In this document: positions 41,940-51,262 of the stretch, in pieces
Layout: each line of letters begins with the position of its first letter
Position numbering within the stretch: position 1 is the stretch's first letter
NCBI GenBank assembly: GCA_005877205.1
Contig: VBPL01000038.1
Coordinates: 1 to 64,000 of the forward strand
Direction: 5' to 3'
Length of the DNA stretch: 64,000 bases
Source of the DNA: Nitrososphaerota archaeon
GTDB taxonomy: Archaea; Thermoproteota; Nitrososphaeria; Nitrososphaerales; Nitrosopumilaceae
Translations under genes and position numbers: made by a program
The notes under the pieces: model-generated
The model's database searches: none
What the model saw: the letters and a program-made list of their open reading frames with translations, nothing else
What the model was told of the DNA's origin: nothing

Positions 41940-42176
41940 ATGACATGTAAAGGAATATGCACAAGATACAAGGCACAAAAGCCAGTAGGTACGGGCCGTT
42001 ACGCGTCAGGACAGAAAAGATGTCAAATTTGTGAAATTTTCATAAAATGGGAAGGTCTTTGGTGTCCTTGTTGCGGATACAGACTCAGAACTAAACCACG
42101 AAACCTCAAATACAAAGCAAAGCTACGCGCAAGAGTCGAAGCTGATCAATTAGAAGCGATAGCAATAAAGGCGTAG
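41940..42176 (+). CDS. Small zinc-ribbon protein, thaumarchaeal type
   Basis: A 78-residue basic protein with cysteine pairs CQIC (28-31) and CPCC (42-45) and a highly basic C-terminal helix (RLRTKPRNLKYKAKLRARVE). A good TATA box precedes it. Proteins of this kind occur repeatedly in thaumarchaeal genomes and are probably nucleic-acid binding; the specific role is unknown. Confidence 0.75.
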   Translation: MTCKGICTRYKAQKPVGTGRYASGQKRCQICEIFIKWEGLWCPCCGYRLRTKPRNLKYKAKLRARVEADQLEAIAIKA

Positions 42177-42193
42177 TTAGCTGACTTAGGCTG

Positions 42194-42529
42194 TTGATAT
42201 CACAAGTCGGTTATAAGGAAAAAACCGTAAAGGTGAATCATAGAGATTTCTTGGTACAAATTGTTCCCTTCGACAATGGAAATTTTATTTCTATAACAGA
42301 GGGAAAGGAAAAGATAGGAACACTTGTTGTTTCAATCGGCTCCGGTGGCCGTACAAGTACTGCTACAGTAATACCATCAAAATCCGAAACTACATTTCTC
42401 AAAATGGTATCAGAACGTGTAGCGGCTACGATAAACGGAATCTGCATCTTTTCGCTTAGTATCCAAAAAGAGTTAGAACTTGATAGTATGAAAGTTCTAA
42501 TGAACGAAGTCATGGAGATTATAAAATAA
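42194..42529 (+). CDS. Proteasome assembly chaperone-like small protein
   Basis: A 111-residue alpha/beta protein. The pattern of a strand pair with IGTLVVSIG, then a loop, a helix (FLKMVSERVAATI) and strand (ICIFSLSI) resembles PAC3/PAC4-type proteasome chaperones, but the match is by eye and weak. TTG start. Its stop codon overlaps the start of the UbiD-family gene by one base, so the two are co-transcribed. Confidence 0.5.
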   Translation: MISQVGYKEKTVKVNHRDFLVQIVPFDNGNFISITEGKEKIGTLVVSIGSGGRTSTATVIPSKSETTFLKMVSERVAATINGICIFSLSIQKELELDSMKVLMNEVMEIIK

Positions 42530-43863
42530 TGAGTTCTGATCTGCGAGACTATCTAGCTCAGATTTTAAAGAAAAAAGATTTAACTGTAGTAAAAAAGACA
42601 GTTTCTACAAAATACGAGATAGCAGCAATTACCGCAAAAATGGATGGTTCAAAGGCCATACTTTTTGAGAAAGTCAAGGAAAGCAGATTCCGCATAGTTT
42701 CAAATTTGGTTGGCACAAAAGAGAGATTTGCACAAGCAGTTGGAGCTTCACAGCACAAGATACATGATAAAGTCATTTGGGCTATAAAACATACATCAAA
42801 GCCCAGAATAGTTGCAAAAGGTAAATTTATGGAAAATCAATCACACGACCTCTTCATTTTACCGATAGTAACTCATTTTGCAAAAGAGCCTGGTCCTTTT
42901 ATCACCTCTTCTATTATTTACACACGAAATCAAGAGGTAGGAACACAAAATTCTTCATTTCACAGGTTGCTTCTACTTGATAAGAGACATTTTTCGGTCA
43001 GAATGGTCGAAGGTAGGCATCTTCACAGGACGTATATGTATGCTAAAGAACATGGGGAAGACCTCCGAGTTGCGATCACCGTGGGAGTTCATCCAGCAGT
43101 ATCGATCGCAGGAGCATATCAAGCAGAATGGGGACAAGACGAGCTTGAAATTGCTAATGAGCTTCTAGGTAGAAAGCTCACACTTGCAATGTGTCCTTAT
43201 TCTGGTCTGTTAGTACCATCTGAAGCAGAAATAGTAATGGAAGGTCGTATTCTAAAGGATAAAAACTACAAGGAATGGATGGTTGAGATGCTGCGTACTT
43301 ATGATTTCAAACGTATGCAACCAGTATTTGAGCTAGACAGAATACATTACAGAAATAAACCAATCTTTCATGATATACTCTCAGGCTACGGGGAACATAG
43401 ATTGCTAATGGGCATGCCCATTGAAGCTAAGCTCAACAGAAATCTCAAAAAAGTTTTGCCACAGACTAGAAAAGTCGTGTTGACAGAAGGCGGGTGTAAA
43501 TGGCTTCATGCTGTAGTTCAGATGTCAAAAAAACGAGAATCTGATCCAAAAAAAGCTATCAAGGTAGCATTTGCTACACATAGATCGCTCAAAAACGTGA
43601 TCGTGGTGGATGACGATATTAATCCATTAGATCCTGTTGCCGTAGAATATGCAATGGCGACCCGATTCCAAGCAGATAAGGATCTTGTGGTAATACCCAA
43701 AGTTAGGGGCTCTAGCCTTGATCCATCCAGTGACCAGAAGAACCTACTTACTACCAAAATGGGTGTTGATGCCACAAAATCATTTTCAAAAAACTCACAA
43801 GGATTTGAGATTGCCACGATTCCTGGGTCAGACAAACTATACCTGAAAAATTATTTGAAATAA
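42529..43863 (+). CDS. UbiD-family decarboxylase (candidate anhydromevalonate phosphate decarboxylase)
   Basis: A 444-residue decarboxylase of the prenylated-FMN-dependent UbiD family. Motifs: the central HRTYMYAKEHGEDLRVAITVG region and the acidic residues in AMCPYSGLLVPSEAEIVMEG (E-x-x-x-E type). In archaea that use the modified mevalonate pathway a UbiD homologue decarboxylates trans-anhydromevalonate phosphate; that role is plausible here but other UbiD substrates cannot be excluded. Convergent with heme O synthase. Confidence 0.83.
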   Translation: MSSDLRDYLAQILKKKDLTVVKKTVSTKYEIAAITAKMDGSKAILFEKVKESRFRIVSNLVGTKERFAQAVGASQHKIHDKVIWAIKHTSKPRIVAKGKFMENQSHDLFILPIVTHFAKEPGPFITSSIIYTRNQEVGTQNSSFHRLLLLDKRHFSVRMVEGRHLHRTYMYAKEHGEDLRVAITVGVHPAVSIAGAYQAEWGQDELEIANELLGRKLTLAMCPYSGLLVPSEAEIVMEGRILKDKNYKEWMVEMLRTYDFKRMQPVFELDRIHYRNKPIFHDILSGYGEHRLLMGMPIEAKLNRNLKKVLPQTRKVVLTEGGCKWLHAVVQMSKKRESDPKKAIKVAFATHRSLKNVIVVDDDINPLDPVAVEYAMATRFQADKDLVVIPKVRGSSLDPSSDQKNLLTTKMGVDATKSFSKNSQGFEIATIPGSDKLYLKNYLK

Positions 43864-43876
43864 ACCAAAACCTAAC

Positions 43877-44782
43877 CTATAGTGCAGAATCTATCATAAG
43901 TGCTATGAAAAGTATGGCAAGATATGGACTTGAAAACTTGAACAATGTCCAGGATGCTCGCTCTGATGGTTTAACAAGAAGCCACACGCTCAGAGCAATC
44001 ATGATCGCACCAGATGCCACTGCAGTGTACAAATAGACTTCATGGAAGAGGTGTTTTCCAGGAGAATCAGTCATGAAAAACGGAAGCACACTGAAAAGAA
44101 CCATCATAAGGGTTGTACCAGCAATGACACGAACAGAAGTCTTCTCAGATTGAACCGCAGTCAGCATTGGAACTTTAACTTTATTGTAGTCTTCTTTGAC
44201 ATGCAAAGTAAGACTCCAGATATGCATTGGAATCCAAACAAAAACCAATCCAGCCATGACTAGCCCTAAATCCCAGAGTCCAGTTGTGGTAACTGCCACA
44301 TATCCAATCATAGCAGGAGCTCCGCCGGAAAATCCTCCGAGAACAATGTTGGTTCTACTCCTTCGTTTGAGTAGCTTGCTGTAGACTAGGATATTGTCAG
44401 CTAGACCAAAAGCCATGAAAATTCCAGCCCAGATATTGATTGCAAAGGAGGAGACCAGTGATATAGCAGCTAAAACTAATCCAAAATACAATGCCTTTTC
44501 TGCTGGATAGATTCTTCTACTTGGGATTGGCCTGTCTTTTGTTCTTTCCATTATTGCGTCTATGTCTCGGTCATTGTAGTTTGTCAAAGTATTGGCAGCT
44601 GCGGAACCTGCAATGACACCACCAATCAGTAACCCCCATGTAGGAGGTGACACTGGTGTGTGATACAGATTAGAAGCGGTAAATGCTGCACCTATTGCAG
44701 TGAAAACCAAAAGATACCATATCTTTGGCTTGGTAACTTCGTAGTATACTTTGATCCTAGAACTAGCTTTTGTTGTTAGCAA
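43877..44782 (-). CDS. ctaB: Protoheme IX farnesyltransferase (heme O synthase)
   Basis: Membrane prenyltransferase that adds a farnesyl-type group to heme B for the terminal oxidase. About eight to nine helices; the first aspartate-rich motif is NYNDRDIDAIMERTKDRPIP (about 68-87) and a second lies near residue 200 (VKEDYNK). 301 residues, TTG start. It follows the Lrp-type regulator on the same strand after 51 nt. Confidence 0.93.
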   Translation of the reverse strand: MLTTKASSRIKVYYEVTKPKIWYLLVFTAIGAAFTASNLYHTPVSPPTWGLLIGGVIAGSAAANTLTNYNDRDIDAIMERTKDRPIPSRRIYPAEKALYFGLVLAAISLVSSFAINIWAGIFMAFGLADNILVYSKLLKRRSRTNIVLGGFSGGAPAMIGYVAVTTTGLWDLGLVMAGLVFVWIPMHIWSLTLHVKEDYNKVKVPMLTAVQSEKTSVRVIAGTTLMMVLFSVLPFFMTDSPGKHLFHEVYLYTAVASGAIMIALSVWLLVKPSERASWTLFKFSSPYLAILFIALMIDSAL

Positions 44783-44833
44783 ACTCTCGCATCTTTTGGG
44801 CTTTTAGTTATTTATAGGTTGAAAAAGGTTCCA

Positions 44834-45292
44834 TTATTTTGCTGGCTTGTAAGGCATGGGTTTGGTAGTTCTTTTCATTTCTATGAAGCTCTCCGAGCGT
44901 TGGACTCCCTGAATCCGCCCTAGCCTTTCGGATATCAATCTGTGCATCTCGTCTAGGTTCTTGGCATACATTGTCACAATAATGTCAAACCTACCAGTAA
45001 CTTCGGAAATCTCCCTTACCTCCGGAATTTTCATCAATTCCTCAATGACGTTATCTCTCATTTTTGAGTCCATGTTTACACCGGTCAGGGCTTTTACCGT
45101 GTAGCCTAATTCCCTATCATTTACTACTATGGTAAAGCGCTCGATAAGCTTTCTTTTTACAAGTCTCTTAATTCGGCTGTATACCACAGAAGAATTAACA
45201 TTAATCTTCTTTGAGATTCGTGGAACAGAGATATTTGCATCCTGAGATAATTCTGATAAAATAATCATATCGAGATCATCAACTTTTGCCAT
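44834..45292 (-). CDS. Lrp/AsnC-family transcriptional regulator
   Basis: A 152-residue feast/famine regulator: N-terminal helix-turn-helix (about 5-55, ISVPRISKKINVNSSVVYSRIKRL in part) and a C-terminal RAM ligand domain (about 65-140, VREISEVTGRFDIIVTMYA). Typically binds amino acids and controls their metabolism. It lies between the ASADH-type gene and ctaB on the same strand. Confidence 0.92.
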   Translation of the reverse strand: MAKVDDLDMIILSELSQDANISVPRISKKINVNSSVVYSRIKRLVKRKLIERFTIVVNDRELGYTVKALTGVNMDSKMRDNVIEELMKIPEVREISEVTGRFDIIVTMYAKNLDEMHRLISERLGRIQGVQRSESFIEMKRTTKPMPYKPAK

Positions 45293-45368
45293 TCAAAACA
45301 CCGATTATTGTGAATAAATAGATCCTAATAAAGTTGTTATTATAATTTTTCTATGATTTTCTATTTGG

Positions 45369-46445
45369 CTAAATGTAGCCTTTCTTGTATAACATCTCAG
45401 CTAGAAGAACTGCTCCTTTGGCAGAACCCATCTTCTCATTGTGTGAGAATAATACGTACTTTATGCCGTTTTCAAAGACTGTATCCTCTCTGAGTCTCCC
45501 AACTACTGTAGTCATTCCATCATTGACTTCTCTATCTAGTCTTGGCTGTGGCCTTGTTGGATCTTCATGAACCATAAGATATTCTTTGGGTGCCGATGGT
45601 AAACCAGCCACACTTACTTTGTCTGAGAATTCTCGCATAGCTTTTTTCACACTCTCTGGGTCAGCATGTTTCATAGTTTCAACAAAAACAGATTCTGTAT
45701 GACCATCGATTACTGGAACTCTTGTACATGTGCAACTAACTTTGAGTTTTGCCGGATCAATTTTTCCATCAACTAGATTGCCCAGTATTTTTCCAGTTTC
45801 TATTCTTACCTTGTCCTCCTCCTTTGGTATGTACGGAATTATGTTGTCAGTAATATCTAGTGCGGAAACACCCGGCGACCTTCCAGCTCCGGACATTGAT
45901 TGCATGGATGTCATGATAATCTTTTGAGCACCAAACTTGTCTAAAAGAGGCTTCATGGTGATGGCAAGCCCTGTGGTAGTACAGTTTGGTAAGGGTGCCA
46001 CAAATCCTTTCCAACCCCGATTCTTTCTTTGTATATCAAGTAACGCTACATGTTCGTCATTTATGCCAGGGATCAAAATAGGTACATCTGGCTCATATCT
46101 ATAAGCTGCTGATGTACTGATAACTGGGACATCTTTTGCAAATTTTGTTTCTATATCCCTAGCAGCCTCGCTTTCTACTGAGCTGAAAATCAAGTCAAGG
46201 TTTTCAGTTTTGATATCGTCAACGGATTCCACTATCATGTCTTTTATATATTCAGGAATGGGCTCTCTGATATGCCATTTCAAGATCCCAGAATTTGGGT
46301 CCCTGATGGCATCTACAAACTTTTTCTTCACAGAGCGTTCTGATGCGGCTATGTGCTTTACCTCAAACCAAGGATGCTTGTTTAAGGCAATTACAAACTC
46401 TTGTCCTACTGCACCAGTAACTCCGATGATAGCTACCCGTTTCAT
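45369..46445 (-). CDS. asd: Aspartate-semialdehyde dehydrogenase family protein
   Basis: NADP-dependent reductase of 358 residues. N-terminal Rossmann motif GVTGAVGQEF (about 8-17); the catalytic cysteine is in PNCTTTGL (about 153-160), and the catalytic histidine in DGHTESVFVE. In the archaeal branch the same fold also serves as malonyl-CoA/succinyl-CoA reductase in the 3-hydroxypropionate/4-hydroxybutyrate cycle, so either amino acid synthesis or carbon fixation is possible. Divergent from the cobalamin operon. Confidence 0.88.
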   Translation of the reverse strand: MKRVAIIGVTGAVGQEFVIALNKHPWFEVKHIAASERSVKKKFVDAIRDPNSGILKWHIREPIPEYIKDMIVESVDDIKTENLDLIFSSVESEAARDIETKFAKDVPVISTSAAYRYEPDVPILIPGINDEHVALLDIQRKNRGWKGFVAPLPNCTTTGLAITMKPLLDKFGAQKIIMTSMQSMSGAGRSPGVSALDITDNIIPYIPKEEDKVRIETGKILGNLVDGKIDPAKLKVSCTCTRVPVIDGHTESVFVETMKHADPESVKKAMREFSDKVSVAGLPSAPKEYLMVHEDPTRPQPRLDREVNDGMTTVVGRLREDTVFENGIKYVLFSHNEKMGSAKGAVLLAEMLYKKGYI

Positions 46446-46527
46446 ATGAAAAAAGTTGGCTAAACAATTAATATTCCTTTAGAAGGAACCAAAACACAAC
46501 TAAATACCATCGTGATATCTGAAAAAT

Positions 46528-47607
46528 GTGAAATTCAACGTAGAAAGAGACATTACAAATCGTAAGATCGTAGCTCATGGAGGAATCTATTCCACCGACC
46601 TCGGTTATGATCCAAAAATAATCGACTTTAGCTCAAATGTAAACCCCCTTGGCTACTCTCCATCAATAAAGAATAGCCTCAAAGAACATTTTTCGCTTAT
46701 TTCGGTATATCCTGATTCTAATTCAAATGAGCTAAGAAAGTATTTGCAAAAATATACATCCATTCCATCGGATCAAATTGTAGTTGGAAATGGAGCAACA
46801 GAGATAATCTATAATTTCTGTCGAGCCTTCCTAAAAAGACGTAAAGTATTGATTCCAATTCCTACTTTCGGCGAATATGAGTCCGCAGCACGATTACAGG
46901 GTGCCTCAGTTCATTTTCTAAAAACAATGAATCTTAACAACAGTATATCAAAACTGCAGAAAGAAATTTCAAAAAAAGACTGCGTCTTTATCTGTAACCC
47001 AAATAACCCTACTGGTGTTCTTACAAAAAGAAAAGACCTTCTGAGGATCTTGGAATCAGCTTATGATAAATCCGTCATTGTTTTCCTTGATGAATGCTTT
47101 ATTGAACTTGTTCCAAACAGCAACGAAAGTCTTGTCTCTTATCTGAAAGAATTCGATAATCTTTTCATCCTTAGGTCCCTCACAAAATCATTTGGTTTAG
47201 CTGGTCTGAGAATAGGATATGGACTAGGAAGTAAGAGGATGATCGAAGTCCTACATAAACTCAAGATTCCATGGAATGTAAATGGTATCGCACAGAAGCT
47301 GGCAATAAAGGCTCTATCCGATGTTTTACATCTTAAGAAGACTAGAAAAATAATAGCAAGGGAAGAAAAATTTTTAAGATACTCCATATCGAAAATAGAT
47401 GGTCTCACCTGTTATCCTTCTAACGCAAATTTCATTTTGATTAAGACAGAAATGAATTCAAAACAAATTCAAAAAAAACTGTTGAAGAGAAATATTCTGG
47501 TCAGAGACTGTAGTACATTTAGAGGGTTAAATAATAATTTCATAAGGGTTGCAATCCGAACCCACAAAGAAAATCTCAAGCTGATCGAGGGAATGAAAAG
47601 ATTATGA
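46528..47607 (+). CDS. cobD: Threonine-phosphate decarboxylase-like PLP enzyme (CobD type)
   Basis: PLP-dependent fold type I enzyme of 359 residues related to histidinol-phosphate aminotransferase. The N-terminal HGGIYS motif and context in a cobalamin operon favour L-threonine-O-3-phosphate decarboxylase, which makes the aminopropanol linker of B12. The PLP lysine is in RSLTKSFGLAGLRIGYG. GTG start with a TATA-like CTAAATACC about 28 nt upstream. It overlaps cbiP by 4 nt. A histidinol-phosphate aminotransferase role is the alternative. Confidence 0.84.
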   Translation: MKFNVERDITNRKIVAHGGIYSTDLGYDPKIIDFSSNVNPLGYSPSIKNSLKEHFSLISVYPDSNSNELRKYLQKYTSIPSDQIVVGNGATEIIYNFCRAFLKRRKVLIPIPTFGEYESAARLQGASVHFLKTMNLNNSISKLQKEISKKDCVFICNPNNPTGVLTKRKDLLRILESAYDKSVIVFLDECFIELVPNSNESLVSYLKEFDNLFILRSLTKSFGLAGLRIGYGLGSKRMIEVLHKLKIPWNVNGIAQKLAIKALSDVLHLKKTRKIIAREEKFLRYSISKIDGLTCYPSNANFILIKTEMNSKQIQKKLLKRNILVRDCSTFRGLNNNFIRVAIRTHKENLKLIEGMKRL

Positions 47608-48449
47608 CAGCTTCAACACTAATGGTACAAGGCACGTCTTCAGGAGCAGGTAAGTCGACACTTGTTACTGCTCTTTGTAGAATTTTTGCAAATGAAGGTT
47701 ACCGTGTAGCACCATTCAAATCCCAAAACATGTCATCTTATTCTTATGTCGGAAAAGATTTTGAAATTGCAAGGGCACAGGCAATCCAGGCTATTGCAGC
47801 AAGAACAAATATTGATCCATGGATGAATCCGATCTTACTTAAACCCATTGGAAATTACAGAAGTGAGGTTTTCGTTAACGGAAAATTTTACAAAAAGATG
47901 CATGCTAAAGAATACTACAAGAAATTCTCCCTCACAAAAGGCCTATCTACATCAAAGGAATCCTTGGATCGATTACGCAGAAGATATGATATGGTAATAC
48001 TTGAGGGAGCTGGCTCTCCGGCAGAAATAAACTTGGCCAGATACGATATCGCAAACATGAGGATGGCGGAGTATTGCTCAGCGCCAGTAATTCTAGTGAC
48101 AGACATTGATAAAGGAGGAAGCTTTGCTAGCATAATCGGAACGCTGGCGCTACTTGAAAAGAAATATAGAAAGCTCATCAAGGGCTTTGTAATAAACAAA
48201 TTTCGTGGTGATATGGAAATACTACGTCCGAGCTTTTCTGTATTAGGAAAAAAAACTATGAAACCCGTATTTGGTACAATTCCTCTTCTAAAATTTGATA
48301 TTCCAGAAGAGGATTCCCTTCACGTTACACCAAAGCAGGTTTCTTGGACAAAAAAATATCTGAAGTCTTTGGACACAGAAATAGAGCATTTAAGTCGCGT
48401 TGTAAGAAAAAATCTGAACATGAAAGCTGTAGGTGCATTATTAAAATGA
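47604..48449 (+). CDS. cbiP: Cobyric acid synthase CbiP, synthetase domain only
   Basis: ATP-dependent amidation of adenosylcobyrinic acid diamide to cobyric acid. The N-terminal P-loop GTSSGAGKST (about 10-19), the FKSQNMS motif and LEGAGSPAEINL are intact. The protein stops at 281 residues where normal CbiP/CobQ (about 490 residues) continues into a glutamine amidotransferase domain with a catalytic Cys; no such domain is encoded in any frame because cbiB starts right here. It therefore needs a separate glutaminase or free ammonia. ATGA overlap with cbiB. Confidence 0.88.
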   Translation: MTASTLMVQGTSSGAGKSTLVTALCRIFANEGYRVAPFKSQNMSSYSYVGKDFEIARAQAIQAIAARTNIDPWMNPILLKPIGNYRSEVFVNGKFYKKMHAKEYYKKFSLTKGLSTSKESLDRLRRRYDMVILEGAGSPAEINLARYDIANMRMAEYCSAPVILVTDIDKGGSFASIIGTLALLEKKYRKLIKGFVINKFRGDMEILRPSFSVLGKKTMKPVFGTIPLLKFDIPEEDSLHVTPKQVSWTKKYLKSLDTEIEHLSRVVRKNLNMKAVGALLK

Positions 48450-49438
48450 TCCTCATACCAGTTCTAGCACTAGCTTTAGCTCTTACAATTGATTTTGCAT
48501 TTGGAGATCCAAAGAACAAGTATCATCCAACAGTTTGGATTGGAAAACTAATAAGCAAAGTTATACTTTTAGTGAGATCTGGTAGCCCAGTTTTAGAAAA
48601 ATTAGGTGGTGTAATGGTAGTTATTTGCGTTATAGTTTTGGTTTCCGTTTTGATATTGTTATTAGACTCTGGACTGAAATATCTTAACAGTCTTGCGCTA
48701 AACGGCATTTTCACGATTCTCGTCTTGGCATTAACTATTGTTGCGATAGGAGTGTTGCTAAAAACTACGATCGCAATAAAAGGAATGGAACAACATGCGA
48801 CAGAGATTATGGGCGCACTCTCAAAGAATGATTTGGATTATGCTAGGATAAAGCTCTCTATGATAGTAAAGAGAAGTACAAAAAAACTCGACAGACAACA
48901 TATTATTTCCGCAACGCTAGAAAGCATTAGTGAAAATATTGTTGATGGGATTACAGGACCTCTTTTCTATTTTGCAATTTTTGGCCTTGTAGGTGCATTT
49001 ATTCATAGAACGGTAAACACCATAGACTCAATGATAGGTTACAAGACAGATTTGTTCAGTAATCTGGGATGGTTTGGTGCCAATTGTGATAAGGTATTGA
49101 ATTACGTCCCGTCAAGGCTTACGAGTTTTGTGATGATACTTGCAAGCATAATTATGGCAGGAAATTGGCGCCATTCGCTTGAAGTTATGAGAAGAGATGG
49201 TCCAAAGACGGAGAGTCCTAATGCTGGATACCCAATGGCAACGATGGCAGGAGCTCTTGATATCAGATTCGAGAAATTGGATCATTACATCCTAGGTGAT
49301 GGTGATTCAGAGATAACCGAGGCACATTTCAAGTTGGCAGTTTCCATAATGAAACTTACTACTATTTTGTTTGTTATATTATTTACAATTCCAATGATTG
49401 TAGTCTTATCGTATGTGGGATGGTGGTCTTTTGTTTAA
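48446..49438 (+). CDS. cbiB: Adenosylcobinamide-phosphate synthase CbiB
   Basis: Membrane enzyme that attaches aminopropanol phosphate to cobyric acid. Begins MILIPVLALAL and contains DFAFGDPKNKYHPTVWIGKLI (in part), then ESISENIVDGITGPLFY and the NAGYPMATMAGAL motif typical of the family. The ATG at 48446 overlaps the cbiP stop (ATGA); an earlier start would give an unrelated basic N-terminus. 330 residues with about five membrane helices. Confidence 0.93.
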   Translation: MILIPVLALALALTIDFAFGDPKNKYHPTVWIGKLISKVILLVRSGSPVLEKLGGVMVVICVIVLVSVLILLLDSGLKYLNSLALNGIFTILVLALTIVAIGVLLKTTIAIKGMEQHATEIMGALSKNDLDYARIKLSMIVKRSTKKLDRQHIISATLESISENIVDGITGPLFYFAIFGLVGAFIHRTVNTIDSMIGYKTDLFSNLGWFGANCDKVLNYVPSRLTSFVMILASIIMAGNWRHSLEVMRRDGPKTESPNAGYPMATMAGALDIRFEKLDHYILGDGDSEITEAHFKLAVSIMKLTTILFVILFTIPMIVVLSYVGWWSFV

Positions 49439-50156
49439 GGGAATAGCATCAGTAGTATCATTTTTGACTATTATTCCGTCAAAAAATGGCGATCTTGAAA
49501 CTGTTGCAAAAAGCATGTATCTTTTCCCAATAGCTGGAGCAGTAATAGGACTGATCATTGGAGGTGCAGGTTATGGCCTTTCTCTGTTTGCCCAACCTCT
49601 GATAGTAGGTCTTGTATTAACAGGCGCACTTGTAATCATAAGTGGAATACATCACACAGATGCTTTGTGTGATTTTGCAGATGGGATCATGGCAAAAGGA
49701 ACGAAAGAAAAAAAATTACAAGCTATGAGAGATCCGGCAGTTGGTTCTGCCGGCGTGGTAACTGTGGTGTTGTATGTTGCAGGCATGATAATGGCGTTAT
49801 CGATGATGAAGGGATTTGCACTCTTTCAGGCAATTTTGCTAAGTGAACTTATGGCAAAATTTGCAATGGTTCTTCAAGCTAATCGTGGTTTCTCAACATG
49901 GCAGGGTATGAGCTCTCCCTTTACCCAATCAATGAAAGACTACAAAAAACTAGGTATAGCTGCAGGACTTGCCATTGTGCCGACCATCTTGTTAGGAGGC
50001 ATAACCGGAGTATACGTAACTGCTACTTGTATACTCTTGTCATTTTTACTGCTTGGAGTTGCAAATCGTACCTTCGGAGGAATCTCTGGAGACGTATTTG
50101 GAGCAAGTAATGAACTTGTGAGACTGGCATCTCTTCTGATCTTTGCATCAGTATGA
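49413..50156 (+). CDS. cobS: Adenosylcobinamide-GDP ribazoletransferase CobS
   Basis: Joins alpha-ribazole to adenosylcobinamide-GDP in the membrane, the last assembly step. The metal/nucleotide motif HHTDALCDFADGIMAKG (about 76-92) is clear and six or so membrane helices follow. ATG at 49413 overlaps cbiB by 26 nt; a TTG at 49431 is possible. The next gene starts 4 nt before its end. Confidence 0.93.
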   Translation: MWDGGLLFKGIASVVSFLTIIPSKNGDLETVAKSMYLFPIAGAVIGLIIGGAGYGLSLFAQPLIVGLVLTGALVIISGIHHTDALCDFADGIMAKGTKEKKLQAMRDPAVGSAGVVTVVLYVAGMIMALSMMKGFALFQAILLSELMAKFAMVLQANRGFSTWQGMSSPFTQSMKDYKKLGIAAGLAIVPTILLGGITGVYVTATCILLSFLLLGVANRTFGGISGDVFGASNELVRLASLLIFASV

Positions 50157-50737
50157 TAGGATTAGTAATGTGTGGTGGTAAGGGCACAAGGATGGATTCA
50201 CTAGAAGAAAAACTCTTGATCAAATACAAAAATCCAGTAATACAGCACGTTATAACTGCGCTTCAAGACTCTCGGATCTTTTCTAAAATAGTTTGCGTTA
50301 CTAGTCCTAACGCACCAAAAACTCGTCAGTTTGTCAATGCACTTGGAATCAACACAATAGAAACGGAGGGAAATGGGTATGTCGACGACCTCAGCGAGGC
50401 CTTACTTAACTTTGATGAAACTGTTTTTGTTGCTTCTGGCGACATGGCACTTTTGGATGACAAAATAGTTAGAAAAGTTGTCGAATTTGCAAACTACAGA
50501 GAGCCTTGGATCTGTGTACTAGTAAGAAAAATTTTTCTAGATTATCTTGGAATTGAAGCAGAATATATTATCAGATACAACAACGAGGAATGTGCTTATT
50601 CTGGCATATCGATAGTAAATCCAAAAGAGATATCAAGAATGCAGCAAGTCAGGGAATCTTATATCATACTTGATGATAAACGAGTGGCTATGAATTTGAA
50701 TACTAAGAAAGATTACGATTTACTCTGCACTACCTAA
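50153..50737 (+). CDS. cobY: Adenosylcobinamide-phosphate guanylyltransferase CobY
   Basis: Archaeal nucleotidyltransferase that activates adenosylcobinamide phosphate with GTP, replacing bacterial CobU. MobA-like fold with the N-terminal GLVMCGGKGTRMDS motif for GTP and VASGDMALLDD for the metal. 194 residues. Last gene of the operon; convergent with S27e, overlapping by 18 nt. Confidence 0.9.
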   Translation: MIGLVMCGGKGTRMDSLEEKLLIKYKNPVIQHVITALQDSRIFSKIVCVTSPNAPKTRQFVNALGINTIETEGNGYVDDLSEALLNFDETVFVASGDMALLDDKIVRKVVEFANYREPWICVLVRKIFLDYLGIEAEYIIRYNNEECAYSGISIVNPKEISRMQQVRESYIILDDKRVAMNLNTKKDYDLLCTT

Positions 50738-50917
50738 GACTTTTCCGTTTATTTCTGCAATGGAACCAGTCGGTTCTGCTAAAGTGTTGCCACAGGCTTT
50801 GCATGCAACGGTACTTGAAACATGTGAATAAAGAACGCTTTCCTCTCCACACTCCTTGCACTGAACCTTCTGGAATTTACTGCCAGGTTTTGGAATTAGA
50901 ATATGAGCCTTTTTCAT
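50720..50917 (-). CDS. rps27e: 30S ribosomal protein S27e
   Basis: A 65-residue zinc-ribbon ribosomal protein with cysteine pairs CKEC (20-23) and CKAC (39-42). The family length and the L44e neighbour confirm it. The C-terminal codons overlap the end of cobY. Confidence 0.96.
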   Translation of the reverse strand: MKKAHILIPKPGSKFQKVQCKECGEESVLYSHVSSTVACKACGNTLAEPTGSIAEINGKVLGSAE

Positions 50918-51195
50918 TATGCGATCAACTCTAGTTTTCTTAGTCTTATCCCTGCCACATTAAATTTCTTCTTGCATTCTGGGCACATTAAAATGGGTGT
51001 CATCTTCTTAGTTGTCTTGGCCGGTTTTGCTAGCTTGGGGAATTTCTGACCACCATATCCTTTCTTATCTTCAGCGTGTCTTCTCTCACCGATAGCCGAA
51101 CCTCTTCTCTTTCCTGCCTTGTACAAGGAAACCTTCTGCACTGTGTGCTTTTTACATTTAGGGCAGTACCTTCTGATCTCCTTTGGCATGTTCAT
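50917..51195 (-). CDS. rpl44e: 50S ribosomal protein L44e
   Basis: A 92-residue zinc-binding ribosomal protein with CPKCKKHT (about 11-18) and CPECKKKF (about 74-81), and the basic GYGGQKFPKLAKPAKTTKK segment in the middle. The stop codon overlaps the S27e start by one base, the usual archaeal order. Confidence 0.96.
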   Translation of the reverse strand: MNMPKEIRRYCPKCKKHTVQKVSLYKAGKRRGSAIGERRHAEDKKGYGGQKFPKLAKPAKTTKKMTPILMCPECKKKFNVAGIRLRKLELIA

Positions 51196-51262
51196 AAAAA
51201 ATGACCAGCGTTGTCCGTAATTTAAACATCGCTTTAATAATGTAGATGATCACACTCTTTTT

